From Ciona savignyi (lineage: Eukaryota > Chordata > Ascidiacea > Phlebobranchia > Cionidae): a DNA stretch of 64,000 nucleotides. The translations under genes and the position numbers were made by a program. A model generated the notes under the pieces. It did not search any database and had not been told where the DNA came from. It saw only the letters and a program-made list of their open reading frames with translations. The stretch's first letter is position 1. Each line of letters opens with the position of its first letter. The stretch covers positions 62,449-126,448 of the forward strand of contig CH000872.1 of NCBI GenBank assembly GCA_000149265.1. Direction: 5' to 3'. Positions 1-13,700 of this stretch are shown here, in pieces.

Positions 1-140
1 GGATAGAATAGTGTTTACTTATTACGCTGTATTTTAAATTTTCTCTATTGAAATAATTTACAAATTACATAGAAAGGCAATTGTTACACGTAACATTGTA
101 TAAATAAATAAAAACTTTTTAACCGAAATTTTATTTCCAG

Positions 141-1736
141 AATATAAAGGAAACTGTGATGCTGGTGATGTCCGGAACGATTATCTTCAAGTAATTTTGA
201 AATTGGTTTTTAAATATATTTGTGATATATTCAGGATGGCTAATTAAATATATTCTCACTTTTTATCAAAAATTTGTTGTATTATATTTACCTTTCCACT
301 AGAGTCAATTTTATTAATTCATTTCAATGATGATCCTTGGAGGGAAAACATTCAATCACCTTTGTACCCAGGTTGAAGAAAGATTTGGGTTAGGATCTCC
401 TGGCGCTGATGGTGAAGTTGTCAGCATTGCAAGGTTGGTTTGTGTAGCTTGGCTGACATAGAACAAGTAATGCCATTATACAGCCCAGTGGATCGAACAT
501 CTTTGATAATATCCATAAACTCAGTGAGGTTTTCTTCAAGGAGCATTATAACACAGTCCATCATCAGATTACGGCAAGCCCACTATTTGGTCACCAAAGC
601 TATTTTACTGGGTTCAATACGATTACAACATTTTTCACAATTTAAAACTTAGTGAACCATTGTTTTATCTTCCCTCGAGACACCGCTGCGAAGAAAAATC
701 TCGTTCCGCAGTTGTCCATCTCTCATTTTGGTTGTTTCAACTATCTTGCTTTGTTTTCTATTTATTGTTTAATTTTATTCACAAAGTTTTCAACATGACT
801 TATGTTACACAGAGGTTACCATGGTAAAGGGAGAGACGGTGTGAGTCCTGGCTTTACTGAAGGTTTGCACAACCAACGAGCATATGTGGGGGACACTGTC
901 GTGTTTGCGTGTATTGTTTCAGGTACAATGAATTATTACACCATAGATGCCATTCAATCACTAATCCTATTCACCAGCTTTCCCGGAACCAACTATAAAA
1001 TGGCGTCGAGAGGGAGACAGTGAGGCTGTTATGACCCTGGATGGGGATTCCCCTCGGATTTTGATCAATTCCATACTAAGGTTGGTGTTGTGTTGATTGC
1101 TTGAAGACCACCCTAAGATGTTCAAACTTATCATAACTTTTTTTTAACATTAAATGGATCAATATGTCTACTTCAATACATTTGAAATCTGCCATGTAAA
1201 ATTAAATTTAAAACCATTCCAATATTATTCAATTTGGAATCTGATGCAATAAGTTTTAACTCACATGGGTAAAAATAAAAGACAGAAAAGTTACGAAATC
1301 TACTCTTGTTGGATAGATGAAGGGTGGTTGGTTGTGTAATGCTTCATCCAGTTATAAAAACTAAAACGCACATTCCGACAATCAAACTATTTATTTAGGA
1401 CACTCTGATTACCTCATGCATCCACTAAATGGGACCTTAGTGTCGAAGACCACAACCATTCGGAAAGTCTCAAACTCAATGATATCCTACCAAATAACCT
1501 TTGCCAATATAACGCATTCACTATTTTATGTATGACATCACAGAAGCGATGAACGCGTCGAGTGTGAATTGACGATTCATGACGTCACAATGAGCGATGC
1601 TGGTTTGTATTCATGCCAGGCTCGCAACAATTTCGGTCAAAGCTCGTGCTCCGCGATACTTCAAGTCTTCCACGATGACGTATATGATGATGTCATGATG
1701 ACGTCACAAATCCATGGAATCGATAGCTTAGATGAG
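141..1736 (+). CDS. Obscurin-like: linker plus first Ig domain in the window
   Basis: Exons 141-190, 372-433, 813-922, 978-1080 and 1544-1736. The first two encode a short linker of unclear nature. The Ig (I-set) domain starts in the 813 exon: PGFTEG, then GDTVVFACIVSG with the B-strand Cys; the C-strand Trp is in FPEPTIKWRR (978 exon); the F strand is SDAGLYSCQARNNFGQ in the 1544 exon. Phases run 0, 2, 1, 2, 0 and agree at each junction. The domain ends in an acidic tail rich in Asp-Asp-Val and Met-Thr-Ser codons containing TGACGTCA. In vertebrate obscurin an Ig also precedes the SH3 domain, which fits this order. Confidence 0.8.
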
Positions 1737-4700
1737 GTGAGTGGAACGATATGAGATAATAGTTCAGGATTGCTATTGCATAATCCAACACACTAACCCG
1801 AAAACTCATTAATTTTTCCTATTTTCATATTGAAATGATTAAAAATATATTTTAATTATTTTAAGATGGGAGACAATGGTTGTCATGACGATTTTAGTGA
1901 CGACGATGTATCCATCTCTCTGGCGCCACCAAGTGAAATCGGGTGGTCGATTCAACCACCGGAGCCCTCCCACGTCACACTGCCTCATTGTGACGTCATA
2001 CAAGGAATACATGCAAGCAAGATGGAGGACAAATCAACTTGTAGCCACGGTGACGTCATTTTAAACTTTCTTTCATTCTGTTGATTATTTTAAACATAAA
2101 ACCTACATCCGGTATTGCTTTAAGTACCTATTGCATGGTTAAATCTTAAATATAGAATTTGCGAATAGTTTCGAATATAAAATCTGTTTTTTTAATATTC
2201 CTCCAAAGCAATTCCAACCTCGTCATGGTAGGTTTGGCATTTGATTAAATTTTCTCGGTGGTTGGTGGTTGAATTGTAATATCGAAGTTCTTAACTGATT
2301 ATCTATTTATATCTTGTTTCCAATTTTGTTATTAAATGAAGGTTTCATTTTTATAAAAATATGAAATCTACACAGTTATACAATGCTCTCGTTGGAATTA
2401 CAGGATTTTCCAAACCATTAAAAATCCATGTTCTTGAAAGCGTTGTTGTACGTGACACTTACGACACTAGTGACGTAACTGATGACGTCATAACTGACAA
2501 TGACACCAGCGATGACACGTCAACGACAGATGGGGGCTTCAGATCAAAATATCGCCACGTCGTCACAAAACGCACCTCCCGACCACAAACGACGGATTTT
2601 CTCTCAGATTCCAGTTCAGAATCCGAGAGTTTCAGATCTTACGACCAGGTCAGTTTATAAATAAAATGTTTTTAAATATAAAACAAACATAAAAAAATTG
2701 TATAATTTTCCAAAATCGAAGTTTAAATCCAATATTTTTTCCTAGAATAGGATGGATATTCATGTTTATCCCCGTGAATGGGAAAACCAAGGGGGTTAAC
2801 ACACGGCAATCATCAGATCACCTCGCGCCCATCGTCGGGTTACCGGAGCTATTGCAATGTGTTGTATATGATTCACACGTTCCTTCAATTTGGTAGAACC
2901 CATTAATCTGCTGGGTTCAGGCAATGTCCGTTAAGTGCCTTGCCCAAGTACACAACCGACTAGCTAGCGACGAGTTTCGCACCTGCAACCCTTTGGTTGA
3001 AAGTCGTCTCACTAAACAACCAAACTAACCGGTCGGACGAAGAATTCATGAAACTGACAACGTGAAAAGGGAACATTTATGGAATATGGTGTTGTCAGAT
3101 TTAGATTGTTTATTATGATGTTCACCGATTATAATTGTCATTTGTTCGTCTAGATTGTGTGACAGGAAGTCAAGAACTTGAATAAAGTATTATTATATGA
3201 AGAGTTATTATATTTCCACGATTTCATGGAATTCCAGCTTCTTTCAAAGTTAGCTTCAAGGGCGTTGAAAGAACTCAGGAGTTTCAATTAATGGCGTCAT
3301 CAGCAAGTTTGTCACCAATGGTGCTAATGCACAACAGCTGAGGTATTGTGGTCAGATCAGTGTTTAGTTGCGAGGTGACATGTAGTCTTTACATTTATAC
3401 GAGGACCAAGGTACAGTCACATGGATAGTGATGTTAGATCATTTAGATTTGGTAGCGACTTAGAGTAAAGCATAGATTCTACTAAGAATTTTAGCAATTA
3501 ATGAGTTCATAGTAAAATAGGCCCAAGTTAAAATAAAAGCTGTCATTTCGTATATAATGTCTGTATAGTAATACACAATTGCCATTATAGTGGTTGGTTT
3601 AATATTGCACTGGTAAGGGTGGAAAGCAAAGCATAGGTAAGTATTGTAAACATAGGAACAAATGTGTTAGCTTGTCTGTCTGGAGTTGCGCTAAGTTAAT
3701 TTTAACTAAAAAAGTCTCCAAATGTTTACCTTGTTTAACGCCCATAAAAGAAACGCAGAAATATCGTATTTTACATATCCAATCGATAAAATATGCCCTT
3801 ATAATGATTGTACTCTTTTTATATACCATACCAGGATGGGCATAAGTTCAATCCATAACCCAATCATTTGTGAAGATCAATAAATTATTTCCCCTGATTT
3901 ATTGACTGCAGCCTCGGGAAGTGCATCAATATGACATCATAATATTATCATTATCACCACCACACAGACGCTCGATGTTTATTACGCCGTCACCTCTATT
4001 GCTGGATCAGTATCAAGCTCCAAGGATGAGACGCTCCACTTGAAAGCTGGCCAACCCGTGGAAGTAATGGATGCGAGCACGAACCATGAGTGGATGGTTC
4101 GCACCAGACCATCGAAGAATCAGCCATCACGGTTCGTACATATTTGGCGCATGTGGCAAAAGTGTAGCAGCAATACACAAGTTTAATTCATTATTAGCAA
4201 GATTTTCATGTCGACTGAACTTGAGTAAAACCCACTTTTCCAACAGAACTGGGTTCGTTGATCCCGTCTACCTTTCCTCGCGTCTTTTCACCCCATCTCC
4301 TGCCCCATCGAGTGTTACGTCACAACGTACAGCGAGGAAATTAAAGACATCTTCCACGAATCTCCATATTGACGATTCTCTCCAAATTCCTGATGATATT
4401 TTGCTCATAACGTCATCAGTGATGAAGTCATCAAAAGGAAAATCCAACAGAGAAAATAAAAAGTAAAACAACAACGTTAATATTATACAATTTAGGTAAT
4501 ATCCTTACTATCATACTTACAATTCTGTGGGCACGAGGTGTCTTGCGATACCCGTGAATAAAGCCTGGCTTCCCACCCACGAGGATATAAATGAACCAAC
4601 CATCCACACACTGTAATAACTCCAGCAACTCGACTGTGGGCATGAGGTGTCTTACGATACCCGTAGATAAAGCCTGGCTTCCCATCCACGAGGATATAAA

Positions 4701-7700
4701 TGAACCAACCATCCACACACTGTAATAGATCCAGCAACTCAACTGTGAGCATGAGGTGTCTTACGATACCCGTGGATAAAGCCTGGCTTCCCACCCACGA
4801 GGATATAAATGAACCAACCATCCACACACTGTAATAACTCCAGCAACTCGACTGTGGGCATGAGGTGTCTTACGATACCCGTGAATAAAGCCTGGCTTCC
4901 CACCCACGAGGATATAAATGAACCAACCATCCACACACTGTAATAGCTCCAGCAAGTCGACTGTGAGCACGAGGTGTCTTACGATACCCGTGGATAAAGC
5001 CTGGCTTCCCACCCACGAGGATATAAATAAACTAACCATCCACACACTGTAATAGCTCCAGCAACTCAACTGTGAGCATGAGGTGTCTTACGATACCCGT
5101 AGATAAAGCCTGGCTTCCCACCCACGAGGATATAAATGAACCAACCATCCACACACTGTAATAACTCCAGCAACTCGACTGTGGACATGAGGTGTCTTAC
5201 GATACCCATGGATAAAGCCTGGCTTCCCACCCACGAGGATATAAATAAACCAACCATCCACACACTGTAATAGCTTCAGCAACTCGACTGTGGGCATGAG
5301 GTGTCTTACGATACCCGTGGATAAAGCCTGGCTTTCCACCCACGAGGATATGAATGAACCAACCATCCACACACTGTAATAGCTCCAGCAACTCGACTGT
5401 GGACATGAGGTGTCTTACGATACCCATGGATAAAGCCTGGCTTCCCACCCACGAGGATATAAATAAACCAACCATCCACACACTGTAATAGCTTCAGCAA
5501 CTCGACTGTGGGCATGAGGTGTCTTACGATACCCGTGGATAAAGCCTGGCTTTCCACCCACGAGGATATAAATGAACCAACCATCCACACACTGTAATGG
5601 CTACAGCAACTCGATTGTGGGCATGAGGTGTCTTACGATACCCGTGGATAAAGCCTGGCTTTCCACCCACGAGGATATAAATGAACCAACCATCCACACA
5701 CTGTAATGGCTACAGCAACTCGATTGTGGGCATGAGGTGTCTTACGATACCCGTGGATAAAGCCTGGCTTCCCACCCACGAGGATATGAATGAACCAACC
5801 ATCCACACACTGTAACAGCTCCACAATCCTCCAAGGTACTTGCTCAGTTGCCTCATCCAAGAAGAAACGGAGTTCATCAATAAACTTCGTCGAGCTTGTC
5901 ACGTGATCAACAACTTCCCGAATCTCCCAGCAGCCGTGGATTGCCATAGTCACGTGATCTTTGGAGATCTGCAAGGAATTGAACAATTCCATTCCAAGTA
6001 TATGACAACCAGTGATTATGGGGCCCGGGATCGGATTTCATTTTCATATTAATAGATTTTTGATATTATGAGGCGGTCGTGGTTTATAGTTGGTTTCATA
6101 CCAAAGATGCATAAATCGGTAATAAAACATCCAGTTGAGATGGATTGTTACGTGACTACTGCTGAATCAAACCATCCCTATGTTTTTAAATATATACTTG
6201 TGCAAGTTATTTTGCGGACATCGCGCGAACCCAGTGAATTATTGGGTTCTACTTTACTAAAGAAACATCTCAGTAATACCTCAAACAAACTAGAATAGCT
6301 CCGGTAACCAGGCAGTGGGCGCGAGGTGATCTGACGATTGCCCGTGTAATAATTCCCATTGCGTGTTTCCCTGGTGATGAAACGTCATATCCTCCAGCAT
6401 CCTGCTTCCCGGAATAATGAAGATCACCGACGCAAACCACCTCCCACATCTCTTCCTACAACATTCATCAAGATTCGAGGTTGGTTGCATATCAGGGGAT
6501 CCACCTCACTCATTATACTTGGTTATTACGTCACAGGAGCTCCATCTCAGTCACGTGATCAACACTTTTGGTTCCGGTTCATTAATTCATGAAGATGATG
6601 ACGTATCGTCAGGTTTATACGACTTGTCCCGATTGGCTGGCGTGGATATGGCAGAAATCACCCAACAACCCATGCAGCAGCTCACACTCTACCAGTACTA
6701 TCTCAAGGTTGGATCTCCGATGCTCAAGCAAGCCACTTTACACCAATCCATTGGAATGTAATAAATTAAATATCGTTTTCCATAGAAACTTCTTCTTGGT
6801 GACTGCGCAGTTCGGCCACTGGAGGACGCCATCCACATGTTATCGGATGTTCCGTACAAAGCTAACATGACGCGAGTGTGGGGGGGTATGAGTGGGAGAC
6901 CTTCAGATACCTCCGCGTTTGGCCAGCTTATTAAAGAAGGTATTTATGTTAGACCACAGAGCGCTTATTCCATCCTTGTGATGTTAGTGAACCTCATGCT
7001 TACAGCCACTTGTAAAAGCTAGTGAAAATAAAAAAAATGTGTTTTATAAAATGTTTTTATTTTAATTCTCATATTTCTTTGTGAAACATTATAGTTCTCC
7101 CAATTCTGCGATTACAATTCAAATATTCGTTAATGTTCACGTTACCCTATTTCTTATTGTGATATTCTGTAGGAATCTTGCACTTGGTGGCGGAAGAGGG
7201 CGAGCGTTGCAAATCACGTCATCGACGATTGTTCTTGTTCCAGAATTATCTCATTGTTGCGAAAATCCACAAGGTGGCGAGAACCAAGCAAAATGATGAG
7301 TCATTGTTCGACCAGTTGCATGAGGTGAGTCATCATATTGTAAGTCGGATGGTTGTAAGATCGAATCCTGCTGCTTGGTATAGTCAGTTGTCTCACTCAA
7401 ATGCACAACCCTCCCTGCATCCATGTATCTCTCGGATTAATACATCTTGTTCCCAGAAGTTTAATCTTCTTTTCTTTTATTACAGACAAAGGGAATTATG
7501 TTGGAAGATGATTGTGATGTCAGAAGCTTTATTATCCGGTCATCATCAGACCGACTCGGGGTGGCGCTGTGGAGCATGAGGTTGGAATGTCGTAGTTCGG
7601 CCGGGAAGAAGAGTTGGAGACGGGAGATCGGGAGGATTATCATGGAGGCTAAAAACGGATGCAAGCAAGGTGTGTAATCTAAGAACATTAATCTAAAGCA

Positions 7701-10700
7701 GATACCATATCATATTGTGGTTATTCTTGTTTTATAAATTTCATATTAAACAAGATTGTTTTCTTTTCATCAATTACGAACAATTTCTTGTCCAATACAC
7801 AATTTAAATTTTCATTCAGTTTACTTGTTTTTGTTTAAATAACATCTATTTGCTTTGCCTATTTAGAAATAATTATAATGACATTCATTGTCATCGTACA
7901 GGGCCTTTGTTTACAATTGAGCTGTGTGACGTCACAATCAATGAGGGTGATACGATGCATTTGTTCTGTTACGTCACGGGGATTCCCCCTCCTGAGGTTG
8001 CTTGGATGAAAGGTGGGTTTGTGATGTCATAAAGTAGGTGGAATAATGACTTAAGAACAGGAACAATCCCGAATCTTCAACCGATCATTGTTTTTCAGAT
8101 GACGTTGCCGTGGTAACCGGAACTCGGATGACATCATCATCACGTGACGACGGTTATCGAGGGATTCATCTTTCAAACGTCACGAGAGATGACGCGGGAA
8201 AATATACTTGCTGTGTCATCAGTGATGCAAGCGTTATGACATCAGCATACGTCACAATACGAGGTCGGTTGGTCACTCCATATTATTTTGTCGTCATAAT
8301 TGATATTTCGTCATAATCAGCTCGTGAGCTGAGAAGTTAAAGAAACGCGATATTGCCTGAATCCATTTGGTCACTAAATTTGAGTGGATTAAACAAAAAG
8401 TCATTTTTCCCTAGTGGAAGAAGCTTGTGTTATTCCACACACCACATACTACTTGCTTTGCAATTGTTCGAGATGATTTTTCTGTCAAAAAACTCACAAA
8501 GTATTTGTTGCATAACAGACGGAGGGAGCTAGAGAGTGGAGAGAAGAAATTGCTTTATGTTTTGTCGTTGAATAAATGTTTTGCTGCAAATTCTTTGTGG
8601 GTTTTTTGTCAGATTGTCCAAAATATATTAGTAGAAAATGAAAGTTTAACAATCTAGTCATGAAAATTACCGCATATTTCTTCTCAGAATATTTTTTTAT
8701 CTAATTTTAGATTGAGGAACATAAAATAATCATATAAGAAAGGTTTTAATGGGTTGTTATACTAAGTAGAAAATGATAACGCATATGGTTGTTAGGTTAA
8801 TTAGTTCATGTCATAGTGGATTAGTGAAAATTGTAATCTATATTAATGTTTCGACTTTGTTTTATTCGTCTATTTTCTTTTAAATTTGTATTGAATTATC
8901 CAGTAGTTTCATTCCTGTATGCTATTAAAGAGGAATAGCAAAATTATTTGAAAAAAGGAATATAGGACAAACCGCCAAAACTACAGTAGTTAAAACACGT
9001 CAGTCAATACGCACGGTTTAACAGGAAAGAAAGTGATTTTGCCGTTAAACCTCGTATTAAACAGACAGTCCGACCTAACACTGGAAGGGAAGCCTACTTT
9101 TCTAAAATTTAAGTGGAAAAAAAACTTGTATGAAATTCCCGGCGGTGGTTAGAAACCGTTGTATGGCCACAATTAGAGAGACATTAATATAGTTAGTTGA
9201 ATTAGTTTGAATTTGTAACATTCAAGGAAGGACTTGATGTGCATGACATTAATTCACTTGTACGCAATAAAACAGCTAAAACGCGAGAAAATGGTGGATT
9301 TGCTGGCGTGATTTATTCACAATCTGTGACTACATATCTAATACATTTTAACTAACCTTTCTAACAAGTTTAACTAATTAGTGCATTTTTTATTTCTGTC
9401 ATTTTGGAAAGTTAAAGCAGACTGGTCAGTGGTGTGAGTCCAGTAATTGAGTTAGGAGCGGGGCGATTTTCAGTGGTAACCTGAGGTATGTAGTGTGTGT
9501 ACGTTTGTCACTTTCTCAGTTTTATTCACCTACAACTTTCTTTTCAATAAATAATGAATAATTTTTAACAGTTTTGAAATTTCGGCTGTTATAAAATAAC
9601 CGGTGCCGAACATTCGCAAAACGGCAGTCGTACTTATATTCTTGGGTCTCTCGGGAATTTCTCTGACGCAATTTACCGAGACTTTACCACTGTAGATCCA
9701 ACGCACATTACCTAACACCGCCAGAACATTTAACTCGATTGGATATTTTCTTTCTTACTATATAAAGACTAAATGTGAACGATCACTAGTTTCCGTGGAA
9801 TTTAATAAATGTAGATTTCCCAGAAAAGGGTTAAGATTGGTGTGAGACAAACGCATTCTTTTTTGTTTGTATTAACAGTTTGTATTTATTTATATTAGTT
9901 TTGTAGTTTCACCTTATTTATACGCTTAACACGATTGTATTATAATTGGTTGGGCATATTTCAATTTGGGGGGTTTCCCGGGGAACCCTGAATAATTTAA
10001 ATTCTAGTTATGTTTTTCTGATTCGTGTTGAACATCTTTGAATCTCTTAGAAATTTGAAGTAAGAAAAAATTGGCTATAAAATCAAAAACGCTTAAGTGT
10101 TTTTTTCATATTTTTCCGATAGCGAGGATTCGTTGCATAATAAGAGCATGCCAGTTAGGATTCCTGCAGGTTTCAATCTGATTTAATAACCCCCTCTATG
10201 CCAATAACCTAGCGACATGACACGCCCTGCCACGAGTGTAACGCCGAAAAAAGCAAACAAAAGAAAAACAAAAAGTAAAATAAATATTTTCCTTTAGATT
10301 CGAAGGAAACACAAAAAAAACTCCAATTGTTATGTATCAAGTAGGCCTATACATAAAGTGTTGTACTTAGCACCAGGTCCTTAATATTTCCACCACTAGG
10401 TGTTGTACTGAGCACAAGGTCCTTAATATTTCCACCACTAGGTGTTGTACTGAGCACCAGGTCCTCAATATTTCCACCACTAGGTGTTGTACTGAGCACA
10501 AGGTCCTTAATATTTCCACCACTAGGTGTTGTACTGAGCACTAGGTCCTTAATATTTCCACCACTAGGTGTTGTACGGTTATACACAAAACGGGTCTATT
10601 ATTGTCATAAGTTTAAAACTCCGCCAAAGTATTCGCAACAAAATTGAGTCGCTTAACGGTTTACGTATGTGAGTTGCATACTGGGTGAGGCACGTGTTCG

Positions 10701-13700
10701 GATAGTTATATCAACTGGATTTTAGTTGTTGCATAACATCCCAATATTACTTAACCGCTCAACGTCGAAGTTGATCTGAGTTTAAGAATTCCATTCCCAT
10801 TGGGTTTGGTGACGTCACAAATGACCTTAATCTGTCTTATCTCTATGACGTAACAGTTGCTGTGTCTGTTTCAGTATTACCGTCGTGTACCGAGACGTTT
10901 AAATCCAGCGTTGTCGAAAGTAGTCGGACGTGAATGATTTTGTTTGTTAACTTATTAAGACAGTATCAACAAGCAAGAGTGGCACGTGGTTATTTAACTG
11001 TTGAAAGGCAAATATCAAGTATAACGCGAATAGTTAAAGCTTCAGAATGGCTTAAACATTTCCAATATGTTTTATCAATAAATTTGATCCGTTGTTACCA
11101 GGTGATATGTAAGGTTATGTGTAAGGCAATGAAAACCTTGGAAGGCAGCCCAGACAGAAATTGCGAAACCATTTTAATCTTCAGAAGGAGACACTTCTTA
11201 ATGTAACTCGCTGATGAAATGCAATTGGGTCGCGTTCTTAACGTTTCACAATATGATGAATTAAACTAGACTCGTCATATTCTTAACCTAGAAAATATTT
11301 CGCTAAATATTATGGAATATTTTATAAAGAAAGAATGTTTCGAAAAGTTAATACTTTAAGGGTATTCCACTTTAGTTTGGTAATTCTTGCATGCAATATG
11401 CAATTATATGTTGTTCGACAAGCCAACTTTTCGGTCGTTTAATGTGCTTTGATATATTATTTCAAAACTGATAACTTAGTGATATATGTAATGTAACTCT
11501 CTTGTATAAAAATAGTTGTAATAAAAATTGAAGATATTTATAAGCTGGAAATTGGCAAAATTATTTACAAACCAATAATGATGCTTTTTACTTCTATCAA
11601 TTCAACAAATGTTTCAAAATCAAGTGATGTTGATTGTTATTCTACCCGGCAAATTCACGCGTTCATATATTTTATTCAATTAGAATATTCAAACTGGAGT
11701 GAATAGATGTGTTACAGTCCCGGGAGAATTAAATAAAAACATTTTTATCGTTATTTTAAAAGTTACAAAAATGTTGTTAAGACGAAGTATATATGTTCAC
11801 GATATAAATCTGATGAATTGCTGATCCTTATTATTTTGTGTGTCGAGGTCAAACGCTGATTACAAATTGTTTATTGACCTATTATATAAAGTCATTCTTA
11901 ACTTAATATGAATACTGTAAATGTAAGCCATGTGTGTTATATCAAACATCGGTTTAAAATTAATAGTGGGAAATCAAAACTCGCTTTTTATTGTTCGTGA
12001 GAATTTATTAATTTTCATCTCTATTTATATAAAATCTTATTTATTTATATTAGAAATATTGATTATTGATCTGTCATGGGTATGAAATTGTGAGCTTGGC
12101 TGAGATTTATTTGTTACATCATCAAATTTCAGCTTCGGAATTCCGCGTTGTCCCACGGGTCACACTTAGGTCCTGGACCGCCGGTTCACGTTAGCTTGGC
12201 TCTAATCATGTTTGTTCGGTATACAAAAATCAATACTTATTTTTACCTCTGTATAACCTGGTTTAATACAACACACCTCAAACTGCATTATGCATACAAT
12301 AAGCTATATCGGTCTAATCTTGTTTTAGTAATTGAAGGTAATTAGGGTTCTTTTATTTATATTCATAGTTTAAATAAAAATGTCAAACTGCAATATCTAA
12401 CGTTAGCGATTTCATGTTTGTACTATTTGTTATGATGTAATAGTTTAAGCAGGCAATTTATTAGCGAGTTATTATGATAGTTCCAGCGATTGCCGGTATC
12501 CAATAGCTGTTTACAATTTATTTGCTTTTTAGTAAAATTCTTGTTCATGAGAAATGACAAACGTCGATTCGCATCTGTAATTGTTGCGTCACACGTTGGA
12601 CGAATGAGAATGCGGGCTGTGTTGTTATGAAAACCAATAATCATGACTCCATTTGAAATGTAATTTCATTGATTTCCCGGGGATAAGACTTAAGGATTGT
12701 TAAGATTATGTTCGGTGTACCTACGTAATGTGGGAATGTGGGTGGAAGAAATAGCGTCAGCTGCACAGAGACAGGTTTCTCAGTGTTAGTGAAATTCTAC
12801 AAACTAAATATTTCTCTCCTCATGTCTGTGCGAATCGTATACACCTTATGCCAAAACATGCATTATTAGGCATGGCCCTTTCAATTTAGACGACTCATTA
12901 GGCATTACTGGGCTTGGGGTAAGCTAAAGTAGCTTTCTAAGATTCTCAGTGATACACCTCATGCCCACAGTCGAGTTGTTCGAGCTATTAGACAAAGGAC
13001 GCATATTGAACAGCCAACATGGTTTTATCTCGAGTTTTAAAATAATAATGAACTCACATTAACAGATGTTGCGTGAGTTAGAAAACACTGAACTATGAAT
13101 CGTAATTATTACGTCATACCGGAACAGGGGAATACCCTTAATTTGCTTACGGATTGTGAGAGATTATGTCACGTGATCCATATTTTGTACTTGGACCGAA
13201 TTAAACAAGAAAAACAATCAGGTTTTGTTTTCTACCGTGTTGTGTCGGTTGTGTCGGGTATTGTGGATTTGTCTAATGTGTTGGATATGGCGAGCTTCAT
13301 ACGCTCGTAGATATGTTATGTATCAATAGGGAACCCCCATAGCTCGTTGGAACAAGAGAATTCGTCAGAATACCTCGTGTCCGCTGTCGGGGAGTATGAT
13401 AGAGACGTTACTATAGTTCCGACTATTACGTCACTATGGCGGCCGTTGCGCGTCCAATGACAACCAACAATAAACCGGTTTCAATCTTGTCACCTTCCGG
13501 CTTAGGGCTGGACATTCTTAGACGTAGTGATGTTGTTTGTTATTTAGTGTTTCCGATCGAACTACTTCAGATGTTGTCGATTCGAGGTCGATATGCAACT
13601 GATAACCGTTGTTATCTTCCGCAGTTCCGCCATATTTCTACAGCCATGTTCAAGACGTCACTTGCGGGTATGGTGACGTGGCTAAGCTGCATTGTGACGT

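Larger units (their letters stand above)
8264..13624 (+). other. Long intron (5.4 kb), mostly AT-rich unique sequence
   Basis: No confident coding exon is seen. It contains the 42-bp tandem repeat at 10358-10577, a fragment of the 109-bp unit near 12953-12990, and a possible extra exon at ~13333-13424. The rest is AT-rich with no recognised element. Confidence 0.55.

Noticed and set aside
4431..5590. Many overlapping minus-strand open frames of ~94 codons
   Set aside because: They are translations of the 109-bp minisatellite. As 109 is not a multiple of 3, each unit shifts frame and the same peptides cycle; no splice or start context.
4520..5818. CRISPR-like array
   Set aside because: No short direct repeats with unique spacers; units are contiguous 109-base copies in a eukaryotic intron.
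10347..10586. Minus-strand 79-codon frame with 14-residue repeats
   Set aside because: A 42-bp tandem repeat in an intron, without gene context.
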